From NCBI GenBank assembly GCA_020099315.1, contig CP083650.1:682001-746000 (forward strand): DNA of 64,000 nucleotides, in the 5' to 3' direction. Source of the stretch: Citrobacter europaeus (GTDB lineage: Bacteria; Pseudomonadota; Gammaproteobacteria; Enterobacterales; Enterobacteriaceae). Both the position numbers and the translations under genes were made by a program. The notes under the pieces were generated by a model, which was not told the DNA's origin, made no database searches, and saw only the letters and a program-made list of their open reading frames with translations. This document shows positions 54,543 through 62,540 of this stretch, one piece after another (the first letter of the stretch is position 1; every line of letters starts with the position of its first letter).

Positions 54543-56129
54543 TTAACGATGACGGAATTCACGGTGTTCAGCACGACCGCCGGAAAGCTGGCGAGATGGC
54601 TGGTTGCGGGCGACCTGTCTGCTTTGAGCACCTCGCTGCTGCTGCGCCTGCCAACTGGCGGAGCGACTGTCGTTGCCGCTCAGTGCATTAGCGCGTGGCT
54701 GGCTGGTCCGCTGTTGAAGATTACGCTGCTGCACATTGCGTTGCTGCGCTGGTTGCGTGATCCGTTTCTCCTGGCGTTGGGTCGCGGCCTGGCGATTTTC
54801 GCGCTGCTGAGTGTTCGCCCGTTTCGCCGTTTGCGGTTTGGTATCGTAACCCCGGTAGTTATTACGCTGGGAAATTTGCTTCAGCTGTTGGCTGGATGCC
54901 TGACGCTGGGCGTCTTTCGTGCCTGGACGCGCCGTCTGCGGGAATGTTTTCCCCGTTGATTTTTCCATCTGGCTCAGGGCTGCCTGACGCTGGCTATCAC
55001 GGTTGACCGGTCTTTGCTGGGTTGAGCTTAAACCCGTTGCCGTGTTAGTGGGGTGAAAGCGGTTATTAAGCTGGTTGTTAGGGTACGGCACGCCCTCGCG
55101 ATAGGCCGGGTTATGCTGCCAGGTACGGTTAGCGTCCGTCAGCCGTTGTCCACTGATTTTATTGAAGTTATCAACGTTGATATTAATGTTGTTATCACCA
55201 TTGCGGTTATAACCGCCATGGTTATCCCAGTCATCGTTATGATGGTGATCGTCGTCATCCCAGTCGATATTGCTGAAGATGGCATAGGTTGTGGCAACAC
55301 CGAGGCTGAAGCCTAAACCGTTCACGAAGCTGTTGCCAAACTGCTCACCGGGCGTTGGCGGCAGATAGGTTGGCGGATAGGCGGTGTTCGGCCAGGTACC
55401 GTAAACCGTATTCGGGTTATAGGTGGGAACGTACACTACCTGTGGATCGGCGGATTCAATTTTGATTACCGTTGGAGCCGGTGGGGCCGTCGATTGAACT
55501 GTTACTCCTTCTTGAGTTTGGGTACGAGGAGGAGGCACATTTTTCACACTCGTGGTGACTGTCTGCTGCGGTGTCGATTGCAACGCACCGGTCTGTTGCG
55601 CCAGCGCACGCAGGCGTTGCACGGAATCCATAACATCTTTCGGCTGCGCAAGGAAAGCATCGCCCAGGCTTTGTACCCACGGCGGATTTTCACCCATCAG
55701 CGACATCAGTTGCGGAAATGCGACCAGTGATTTCACGCTGGGATCCCAGGGTTGGCTGGCAACGGCCTGAATGGCGGCATCACCCTGCATTTTGGGGTTG
55801 TCTTTTGACCACTGCGCGGCCTGGATGACGTTGGCCGGGTAGGTTGAGGCCATCAAAATCTGCGACAGCAGTGAATCCGGATAGAGCGCGATAGGCGCAA
55901 CCCACTGATCGATTTGTGCCGCCGTGTACGTAGGTGTTGCAGCAGGTGCTGGGGCGGCTGGGGCAGGGGCCTCTACGGGAGCCGGAGCCGGCGCTGACGG
56001 TTGTTGTGCGACGGGGGCTGGAGCTGCGGGCTCCGTTGCGCGACTTTTAACGAACATCACGCCAGAGGCGGCAAACAGCCCGGCACTGCACAGAAGGACA
56101 AGCAGGTGTGGCTTAAAGGGCAACTTCAT
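54543..56129 (-). CDS. yacH: DUF3300 family envelope protein (YacH-type)
   Basis: The 528-residue protein starts at the ATG after a GGAG ribosome site (MKLPFKPHLLVLLCSAGLF). Residues 1-30 form a signal or anchor, 32-70 an Ala-Pro linker, and about 70-330 the DUF3300 domain (AAQIDQWVAPIALYPDSLLSQILMASTYP, VVYVPTYNPNTVYGTWP). A His/Asp-rich patch (DDDDHHHNDDWDNHGG) follows, and the last 150 residues are a Gln-Arg-rich low-complexity tail. It occupies the position of E. coli yacH, also a DUF3300 protein, though sequence and tail differ. Function unknown. Confidence 0.8.
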   Translation of the reverse strand: MKLPFKPHLLVLLCSAGLFAASGVMFVKSRATEPAAPAPVAQQPSAPAPAPVEAPAPAAPAPAATPTYTAAQIDQWVAPIALYPDSLLSQILMASTYPANVIQAAQWSKDNPKMQGDAAIQAVASQPWDPSVKSLVAFPQLMSLMGENPPWVQSLGDAFLAQPKDVMDSVQRLRALAQQTGALQSTPQQTVTTSVKNVPPPRTQTQEGVTVQSTAPPAPTVIKIESADPQVVYVPTYNPNTVYGTWPNTAYPPTYLPPTPGEQFGNSFVNGLGFSLGVATTYAIFSNIDWDDDDHHHNDDWDNHGGYNRNGDNNININVDNFNKISGQRLTDANRTWQHNPAYREGVPYPNNQLNNRFHPTNTATGLSSTQQRPVNRDSQRQAALSQMEKSTGKTFPQTARPGTKDAQRQASSQQLKQISQRNNYRGYDTKPQTAKRANTQQRENRQAATQRQEKRITQPAQQRNVQQRNLQQRTSQPRANALSGNDSRSASWQAQQQRGAQSRQVARNQPSRQLSGGRAEHREFRHR

Positions 56130-56577
56130 AAAATGACTCCAACGAGACAAGTGCTGTGCCGTGAGGCGTTCCTGTTGCCGCGAGTATTATTCACCCGTGT
56201 TAGACAGTTTTGACTTTTATTGGGGATTCACCCGGCAGGTCCGGAAAAAGAGTGTGAAGATTTATTACACAATTATATCTGATGGCTGAAAAGTCGCTGG
56301 AATATTCAGCAGGTCACGCTTGAAAATCAACCGTTTCAGGGCGGTTTCAGGTAGCCTTAATGGCCTCCCGCCTTGTCGCTATACCATTCTTAACGATTCA
56401 GCCAATTTTTTATGTTGCTTTTTTGTAAACGGATTAACACTTAATGAAAATCCTGTTATTGTGCCTTATGCGGTACCGGGCATTTACCCTACTAACTACT
56501 GTCTCACAGGAGCGTGAAGAGAATCGCCCATCTACAAAAGCGCCGCATTATGACAATGAGAGCGAGGAGATATCGTC
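56130..56577. other. divergent spacer between the yacH-type gene and acnB
   Basis: This 448-base stretch contains no ORF I would accept. It should hold the acnB promoters and the DUF3300 operon promoter. The stretch 56245-56275 (AGTGTGAAGATTTATTACACA) is partly palindromic but does not fit the CRP spacing. No operator can be assigned with confidence. Confidence 0.5.
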
Positions 56578-59175
56578 GTGCTAGAAGAATACCGTAAGCA
56601 CGTAGCTGAGCGTGCTGCCCAGGGGATTGTGCCAAAACCTTTAGACGCAACCCAAATGGCCGCACTTGTCGAGCTGCTGAAGACCCCGCCTGTGGGCGAA
56701 GAAGAATTCCTGTTAGACCTGTTGATCAACCGCGTTCCTCCTGGCGTAGATGAAGCCGCGTATGTTAAAGCTGGTTTTCTCGCTGCCGTCGCGAAAGGCG
56801 ACACTACCTCCCCGCTGGTTACGCCAGAAAAAGCCATTGAACTGCTGGGCACCATGCAGGGTGGTTACAACATTCATCCGCTGATTGACGCGCTTGACGA
56901 TGCAAAACTGGCGCCGATTGCCGCCAAAGCGCTCTCTTCAACGCTGCTGATGTTCGATAACTTCTACGATGTAGAAGAAAAAGCCAAAGCGGGCAACGAA
57001 TATGCGAAGCAGGTAATGCAGTCCTGGGCCGATGCCGAATGGTTCCTGAACCGTCCAGCTCTGGCTGAAAAAATCACCGTTACCGTCTTCAAAGTGACCG
57101 GTGAAACCAACACCGATGACCTCTCTCCGGCTCCTGACGCATGGTCTCGCCCGGATATCCCTCTGCACGCGCTGGCGATGCTGAAAAACGCCCGTGAAGG
57201 TATCGAACCGGATCAGCCGGGCGCGGTAGGTCCGATCAAACAGATCGAAGAACTGCAGAAAAAAGGCTACCCGCTGGCTTATGTGGGTGACGTTGTCGGT
57301 ACCGGTTCTTCGCGTAAATCCGCTACCAACTCCGTACTGTGGTTCATGGGCGATGATATCCCGCATGTGCCGAACAAGCGCGGCGGCGGTCTGTGCCTCG
57401 GCGGTAAAATTGCACCTATCTTCTTCAACACCATGGAAGATGCGGGCGCGCTGCCAATCGAAGTGGATGTGTCGAACATGAACATGGGTGACGTGATTGA
57501 CGTTTACCCGTTCAAGGGCGAAGTACGCAACCACGAAACCGGCGAACTGCTGGCAAGCTTTGAGCTGAAAACCGACGTGCTGATCGACGAAGTGCGCGCC
57601 GGTGGCCGTATTCCGCTGATCATCGGTCGTGGCCTGACCACTAAAGCGCGCGAAGCGCTGGGCCTGCCGCACTCAGACGTCTTCCGTCAGGCGAAAGACG
57701 TGGCGGAAAGCAGCCGCGGCTTCTCTCTGGCACAGAAAATGGTGGGTCGCGCCTGCGGCGTGAAAGGTATCCGTCCGGGCGCGTACTGCGAACCGAAGAT
57801 GACCTCCGTGGGTTCTCAGGATACCACCGGCCCAATGACCCGTGACGAACTGAAAGACCTGGCATGCCTGGGCTTCTCTTCTGACCTGGTGATGCAGTCC
57901 TTCTGTCACACCGCCGCGTATCCGAAGCCGGTTGACGTGACCACGCACCATACGCTGCCGGACTTCATTATGAACCGTGGCGGCGTGTCGCTGCGTCCGG
58001 GCGATGGCGTTATCCACTCCTGGCTGAACCGCATGCTGTTGCCGGATACCGTCGGCACCGGCGGTGACTCCCATACCCGTTTCCCGATTGGTATCTCCTT
58101 CCCGGCGGGTTCCGGTCTGGTGGCATTTGCCGCGGCGACCGGCGTGATGCCGCTGGATATGCCGGAATCCGTTCTGGTGCGTTTCAAAGGCAAAATGCAG
58201 CCGGGTATTACCCTGCGCGATCTGGTACACGCCATTCCGCTGTACGCGATCAAACAGGGTCTGCTGACCGTTGAGAAGAAAGGTAAGAAAAACATCTTCT
58301 CTGGCCGCATCCTTGAAATCGAAGGTCTGCCGGATCTGAAAGTCGAGCAGGCGTTCGAACTGACCGATGCCTCCGCTGAACGTTCCGCTGCCGGCTGTAC
58401 CATCAAACTGAATAAAGAGCCGATCGTTGAGTATCTGAACTCTAACATCGTGCTGCTGAAGTGGATGATCGCTGAAGGCTATGGCGATCGCCGTACGCTG
58501 GAACGTCGTGTGCAGGGGATGGAAAAATGGCTGGCGGATCCGCAGCTGCTGGAAGCCGATGCTGACGCAGAATATGCGGCGGTGATCGACATCGATCTGG
58601 CGGATATCAAAGAGCCAATCCTGTGTGCGCCGAACGATCCAGACGATGCGCGCCTGCTGTCTGACGTGCAGGGCGAGAAGATCGACGAAGTGTTCATCGG
58701 CTCCTGTATGACCAACATCGGCCACTTCCGTGCCGCCGGTAAGCTGTTGGATGCGCATAAAGGCCAACTGCCGACGCGTCTGTGGGTGGCGCCGCCAACC
58801 CGTATGGATGCGGCACAGCTGACCGAAGAAGGCTATTACAGCGTGTTCGGTAAGAGCGGCGCGCGTATTGAGATCCCGGGCTGTTCCCTGTGCATGGGCA
58901 ACCAGGCGCGTGTGGCTGACGGCGCAACGGTAGTGTCCACCTCTACCCGTAACTTCCCGAACCGTTTAGGTACCGGAGCGAACGTCTACCTGGCTTCTGC
59001 TGAGCTGGCGGCGGTTGCGGCGCTGATTGGTAAACTGCCGACGGCGGAAGAGTATCAGACCTATGTGGCGCAGGTGGATAAAACTGCCGTAGATACCTAC
59101 CGTTATCTGAACTTCGACCAGCTGTCTCAATACACCGAGAAAGCCGATGGTGTGATTTTCCAGACCGCGGTGTAA
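56578..59175 (+). CDS. acnB: aconitate hydratase B
   Basis: AcnB is the main TCA-cycle aconitase and, when its cluster is lost, an mRNA-binding regulator. The GTG start gives 865 residues with an N-terminal HEAT-like domain (1-160), the swivel domain, and the catalytic domains with the 4Fe-4S cysteines in GSCMTNIGHFR (near 710) and CSLCMGNQARV (near 769-772). Length equals that of E. coli. Preceded by GAGGAG. It ends in a strong terminator. Confidence 0.99.
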   Translation: MLEEYRKHVAERAAQGIVPKPLDATQMAALVELLKTPPVGEEEFLLDLLINRVPPGVDEAAYVKAGFLAAVAKGDTTSPLVTPEKAIELLGTMQGGYNIHPLIDALDDAKLAPIAAKALSSTLLMFDNFYDVEEKAKAGNEYAKQVMQSWADAEWFLNRPALAEKITVTVFKVTGETNTDDLSPAPDAWSRPDIPLHALAMLKNAREGIEPDQPGAVGPIKQIEELQKKGYPLAYVGDVVGTGSSRKSATNSVLWFMGDDIPHVPNKRGGGLCLGGKIAPIFFNTMEDAGALPIEVDVSNMNMGDVIDVYPFKGEVRNHETGELLASFELKTDVLIDEVRAGGRIPLIIGRGLTTKAREALGLPHSDVFRQAKDVAESSRGFSLAQKMVGRACGVKGIRPGAYCEPKMTSVGSQDTTGPMTRDELKDLACLGFSSDLVMQSFCHTAAYPKPVDVTTHHTLPDFIMNRGGVSLRPGDGVIHSWLNRMLLPDTVGTGGDSHTRFPIGISFPAGSGLVAFAAATGVMPLDMPESVLVRFKGKMQPGITLRDLVHAIPLYAIKQGLLTVEKKGKKNIFSGRILEIEGLPDLKVEQAFELTDASAERSAAGCTIKLNKEPIVEYLNSNIVLLKWMIAEGYGDRRTLERRVQGMEKWLADPQLLEADADAEYAAVIDIDLADIKEPILCAPNDPDDARLLSDVQGEKIDEVFIGSCMTNIGHFRAAGKLLDAHKGQLPTRLWVAPPTRMDAAQLTEEGYYSVFGKSGARIEIPGCSLCMGNQARVADGATVVSTSTRNFPNRLGTGANVYLASAELAAVAALIGKLPTAEEYQTYVAQVDKTAVDTYRYLNFDQLSQYTEKADGVIFQTAV

Positions 59176-59206
59176 TGCGCTAACGCGTTTTGTCTAAAAA
59201 CGCATC

Positions 59207-59243
59207 AATGCCCGGAGAAGTCTGCTTCTCCGGGCATTTTTAT
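59207..59243 (+). terminator. acnB terminator
   Basis: AATGCCCGGAGAAG pairs perfectly over 14 bp with CTTCTCCGGGCATT around a TCTG loop and is followed by T residues. It is the rho-independent end of acnB. Confidence 0.95.
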
Positions 59244-59306
59244 TTCTATTCCTTATACCCGCTACGCTTTTTTTCTGCCGCGCTGCTGCGATAATTACAG
59301 CAAGGC

Positions 59307-59329
59307 GCAATGCGGTATTGGCGCATTGC
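59307..59329 (+). promoter_or_regulatory. hairpin in the yacL leader
   Basis: GCAATGCG pairs with CGCATTGC around a seven-base loop, ending 20 bases before the yacL ATG. It could lower or gate access to the yacL ribosome site. Role not known. Confidence 0.4.
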
Positions 59330-59349
59330 CGGGAGCAGAGGAAGACATT

Positions 59350-59712
59350 ATGGATTACGAATTTCTGCGCGATATTACCGGGGTGGTAAAAGTGCGTATG
59401 TCCATGGGCCACGAGGTGGTGGGGCACTGGTTTAATGAAGAAGTGAAAGAGAACCTGGCCTTACTGGATGAAGTGGAACAGGCGGCGCGTGCGGTGAAGG
59501 GCAGTGAGCGCTCCTGGCAGCGAGCAGGGCATGAATACACGCTCTGGCTGGATGGTGAAGAGGTGATGGTTCGTGCTAATCAGCTGGAGTTCACCGGAGA
59601 TGAAATGGAAGAAGGGATGAACTACTACGACGAAGAGAGCTTTTCACTTTGCGGCGTAGAGGATTTTCTTCAGGTCGTGGCCGCATATCGTGAATTTGTG
59701 CAACAGCGTTAA
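59350..59712 (+). CDS. yacL: UPF0231 family protein YacL
   Basis: This 120-residue acidic cytoplasmic protein of the UPF0231 family starts MDYEFLRDITGVVKVRMSMGHEVVGHWF and is highly conserved in enterics. I know of no established function. I chose the ATG at 59350 after AGAGGAAGAC rather than the longer frame. It is followed at once by a hairpin and the convergent yacC; in E. coli, speD and speE lie between them. Confidence 0.95.
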   Translation: MDYEFLRDITGVVKVRMSMGHEVVGHWFNEEVKENLALLDEVEQAARAVKGSERSWQRAGHEYTLWLDGEEVMVRANQLEFTGDEMEEGMNYYDEESFSLCGVEDFLQVVAAYREFVQQR

Positions 59713-59717
59713 TTCAT

Positions 59718-59737
59718 GCGGAGCCAGCGGGCTCCGC
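59718..59737. terminator. shared hairpin between yacL and yacC
   Basis: GCGGAGCC and GGCTCCGC pair perfectly around AGCG. It occupies most of the 33-base gap between the convergent stop codons and probably serves both genes. Confidence 0.85.
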
Positions 59738-59745
59738 TATGCCTG

Positions 59746-60093
59746 TTACTTCACGTACGCCAGCAGGCTTAACGAGTCACGCGCCAGCGCTTTGCATTTT
59801 TTTGCCGTTGGGATACCGATACCGCTGAGATCGCGGTAGCTGTCTTCACCCAACGCTTTCATATTGAAGGTGTCGTAATTACTCAGGTCCCACTGGTTTT
59901 GCTGGGCAAAAAAGACCAGTGCGCGACGAATCTGCCCGTTAGGCAAATTCTGGTATCCACAGTCATTTTTCAGAAAAACAAAAACTGCCGTTAAATCGGC
60001 CATATCTTCGGCTTCGGACTCACTCAGCGCGTAGCTATTTGCGCATACGGCCATCAGGCTGCCGAACAAAACTGTTCTGAAAAACGTCTTCAT
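59746..60093 (-). CDS. yacC: conserved secreted protein YacC
   Basis: This 115-residue protein has a signal peptide (MKTFFRTVLFGSLMAVCANSYA) and a mature part with two cysteines (NDCGY and KKCK). It resembles pilotin-like small secreted proteins, and the match to E. coli YacC is almost complete from memory. I chose the ATG at 60093; the longer frame adds 13 residues without a ribosome site. In E. coli yacC is upstream of speE-speD in the same direction; here its stop is 33 bases from yacL. Confidence 0.93.
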   Translation of the reverse strand: MKTFFRTVLFGSLMAVCANSYALSESEAEDMADLTAVFVFLKNDCGYQNLPNGQIRRALVFFAQQNQWDLSNYDTFNMKALGEDSYRDLSGIGIPTAKKCKALARDSLSLLAYVK

Positions 60094-60172
60094 TGCTTCT
60101 ACCACTGCATCACGGAATTTAAACGTTAGCACACTGCGAGCGAAGCGACGACCTTTATTATTAGCCGTTCAC

Positions 60173-60203
60173 TTGACCTTCCCGTAAGGGGAAGGCTTAT
60201 GCT
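60173..60203 (+). promoter_or_regulatory. cueO promoter with CueR operator
   Basis: A -35 TTGACC (60173-60178) and -10 TATGCT (60198-60203) are 19 bases apart, the long spacing that MerR-family activators require. Between them lies the perfect palindrome CCTTCC-N7-GGAAGG (60177-60195), the CueR box. Copper(I)-CueR would untwist this promoter and switch on cueO. Confidence 0.95.
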
Positions 60204-60246
60204 TAAAAGATAGCCTGCTTAAGCTGCTGAATATAAGGAAGTGATT

Positions 60247-61863
60247 ATGCAACGTCGTGATTTTTTAAAGTACTCCGTGGCGCTGGGCGTCGCGTCAGCG
60301 TTACCTTTGTGGAGCCGGAGCGTATTCGCCGCAGACCGTCCCGCATTACCCATTCCAGACCTGTTAACCGCCGATGCTTCTAATCGCATTCAGTTGATTG
60401 CACAAGCCGGGCAGTCGAGCTTTGCAGGTAAAACCGCCACCACATGGGGATATAACGGCAACTTGCTCGGGCCAGCGGTCAAGCTGAGCAAAGGGCAGGC
60501 GGTCACGGTGGATATCCACAACCAGCTTGCCGAAGAAACGACGTTGCACTGGCACGGGCTGGAAATCCCCGGAGAGGTCGACGGTGGGCCGCAGGGCATT
60601 ATCCCGGCGGGCGGGAAACGTTCAGTGACCTTCACGCCGGATCAGCGCGCGGCAACCTGCTGGTTCCACCCGCATCAGCATGGGAAGACTGGTCGCCAGG
60701 TGGCGATGGGTCTGGCCGGACTCGTGTTGATTGAAGATGAAGAGATTCGCAAGCTGCTGCTGCCTAAGCAGTGGGGCATTGATGATGTGCCGGTGATTAT
60801 TCAGGACAAACAGTTCTCTGCTGATGGTCAGGTTAACTATCAACTCGACATCATGACCGCTGCCGTCGGCTGGTTTGGCGATACGCTGCTGACCAACGGG
60901 GCGATTTATCCTCAGCATGCGGCACCGCGCGGCTGGCTGCGCTTGCGTCTGTTGAATGGTTGTAACGCGCGCTCATTGAATATTGCAGCCAGCGACAATC
61001 GTCCTTTGTACGTTATTGCCAGCGATGGCGGACTGTTAGCGGAGCCGGTAAAAGTGACCGAACTACCTATGCTGATGGGCGAACGCTTCGAAGTGCTGGT
61101 GGATGTGAGCGACGGTAAAGCATTTGATCTGGTCACTCTGCCTGTCAGCCAGATGGGCATGGCGATTGCGCCATTTGATAAGCCGCACCCAGTGATGCGC
61201 GTTCAGCCGCTGCTGATTACCGCTTCCGGCACGCTGCCGGATACGCTGACGTCTATGCCCGCGCTGCCATCGCTTGAGGAGCTGACGGTGCGAAAACTGC
61301 AATTGTCTATGGATCCGATGCTCGACATGATGGGCATGCAAATGCTGATGAAGAAGTACGGCGCTCAGGCTATGGCGGGTATGGATCATGGGAAAATGAT
61401 GGGCCATATGAACAATGACAATATGGGTCACGGGAATATGAATCATGGCAATATGAACCACGGTGAGATGGGGAATATGCAGCATGGCGACATGGGCAAC
61501 ATGAAGCATGGAACATTCGATTTCCATAATGCCAATCGGATTAATGGCCAGGCGTTTGATATGAATAAACCGATGTTTGCCGCGGCGAAGGGGCAGCATG
61601 AGCGCTGGGTGATTTCCGGTCAGGGCGACATGATGCTGCATCCGTTCCACATTCACGGCACGCAGTTCCGCATTTTGTCTGAAAATGGCAAAGCGCCTGC
61701 CGCGCACCGCGCGGGATGGAAAGATACGGTACGGGTAGAAGGCGGTGTGAGTGAGGTTTTGGTGAAGTTTGACCACGACGCGCCAAAAGAGCATGCCTAT
61801 ATGGCGCATTGTCATCTGTTAGAGCATGAAGACACCGGGATGATGCTCGGTTTTACCGTATAA
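60247..61863 (+). CDS. cueO: multicopper oxidase CueO
   Basis: CueO oxidises periplasmic Cu(I) and protects against copper. The 538-residue protein starts at the ATG at 60247 with a twin-arginine signal (RRDFLKYSVALG). Copper ligands appear in HWHG near 100, HPHQHG near 142, HPFHIHG near 474 and HCHLLEHEDTGMM near the C terminus. A Met/His-rich insert at about 355-425 (19 Met, eight His) contains repeated NHGNM/NHGEM-type units and makes the protein about 22 residues longer than I recall for E. coli. Controlled by the CueR box upstream. Confidence 0.98.
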   Translation: MQRRDFLKYSVALGVASALPLWSRSVFAADRPALPIPDLLTADASNRIQLIAQAGQSSFAGKTATTWGYNGNLLGPAVKLSKGQAVTVDIHNQLAEETTLHWHGLEIPGEVDGGPQGIIPAGGKRSVTFTPDQRAATCWFHPHQHGKTGRQVAMGLAGLVLIEDEEIRKLLLPKQWGIDDVPVIIQDKQFSADGQVNYQLDIMTAAVGWFGDTLLTNGAIYPQHAAPRGWLRLRLLNGCNARSLNIAASDNRPLYVIASDGGLLAEPVKVTELPMLMGERFEVLVDVSDGKAFDLVTLPVSQMGMAIAPFDKPHPVMRVQPLLITASGTLPDTLTSMPALPSLEELTVRKLQLSMDPMLDMMGMQMLMKKYGAQAMAGMDHGKMMGHMNNDNMGHGNMNHGNMNHGEMGNMQHGDMGNMKHGTFDFHNANRINGQAFDMNKPMFAAAKGQHERWVISGQGDMMLHPFHIHGTQFRILSENGKAPAAHRAGWKDTVRVEGGVSEVLVKFDHDAPKEHAYMAHCHLLEHEDTGMMLGFTV

Positions 61864-61869
61864 ACAGCG

Positions 61870-61893
61870 GCGGATAGCGGTGGCGCTATCCGC
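61870..61893 (+). terminator. hairpin after cueO
   Basis: GCGGATAGC and GCTATCCGC pair over nine bp around six bases, just after the cueO stop. No T-tract follows, so it may be a stabiliser or REP-like remnant and not a terminator. Confidence 0.5.
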
Positions 61894-61984
61894 TAAATGT
61901 TTATTCCAAAAACGGATTATTACCCTATCGTCCAGTAGAAGCATGCATATACTGATGAGGTTAATCACTCATCACGAGGTATTC

Positions 61985-62506
61985 ATGACCCTTTTGCGTA
62001 AAATACTGACGGCATCTTTTATTATGCTTCTGGCTGTTTCGGCACAGGCTGCGATGAAGATGGAACGCCAACAGATTTCAAAACTGAATTTAAGCCTTGA
62101 AATTCCGCAGACGCTCACGCCGATGCCGGACGAAATGGCAAAAATCAAATACCCTTCTGAAAACCGTCCACAGGTGATTTACGGTGACGAACGCGGTAAG
62201 GCGTCTTTAGGTATTACCGCCGGGCGCAACGCGTTGCCTGCCGCTCAGTTGGATGTGGCAAAGGATGCGACACTGAAAATGCTGACCAACTTCAACCCGC
62301 AGGCCGAACCTGTCACGGTTGACGGACATAAAGCGTGGCTGATTACCTTCCGTTCTCAAGCGCCGGATACTGAAATTCTCAATATGCTGCTGATTACCTC
62401 GCAAAACGAGAAAGCGGTGCAGGTCTCCTTCAATATGACCAAAGATCTGGTGGCTCAGTATCAGGAAGCCGCAAAAGCGTCGTTACTGTCACTGAAGTTT
62501 GAATAA
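61985..62506 (+). CDS. small secreted protein, possibly DcrB-like
   Basis: This 173-residue protein has a signal peptide (MTLLRKILTASFIMLLAVSAQA, cleavage after AQA at about residue 22) and no lipobox. The mature part (LSLEIPQTLTPMPDEMAKIKYPSENRPQVIYGDERGKASLGI) recalls the PsbP/DcrB-like fold, but I do not recognise a named gene. I chose the ATG at 61985 over the longer frame because the signal peptide begins here. It lies between cueO and gcd, where I recall no gene in E. coli K-12. Role unknown; periplasmic location is likely. Confidence 0.8.
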   Translation: MTLLRKILTASFIMLLAVSAQAAMKMERQQISKLNLSLEIPQTLTPMPDEMAKIKYPSENRPQVIYGDERGKASLGITAGRNALPAAQLDVAKDATLKMLTNFNPQAEPVTVDGHKAWLITFRSQAPDTEILNMLLITSQNEKAVQVSFNMTKDLVAQYQEAAKASLLSLKFE

Positions 62507-62537
62507 AAAAACGCCCGCTGAATAGCGGGCGTTTTCC
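62507..62537. terminator. shared terminator between the small secreted gene and gcd
   Basis: ACGCCCGCT and AGCGGGCGT pair around GAAT with A residues on the left and T residues on the right. It serves both convergent genes. Confidence 0.92.
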
Positions 62538-62540
62538 ATT

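Noticed and set aside
54147..54959. A 270-codon plus-strand frame spanning the DUF2950-DUF3300 junction
   Set aside because: It overlaps two well-supported genes and the shared signal peptide region, and its Leu/Arg-rich product is typical of a shadow frame.
56245..56275. Possible CRP site upstream of acnB
   Set aside because: TGTGA and TACACA are present but their spacing is wrong for CRP.
57673..58767. A 364-codon antisense frame opposite acnB
   Set aside because: Same bias artefact; acnB itself is complete and conserved through the region.
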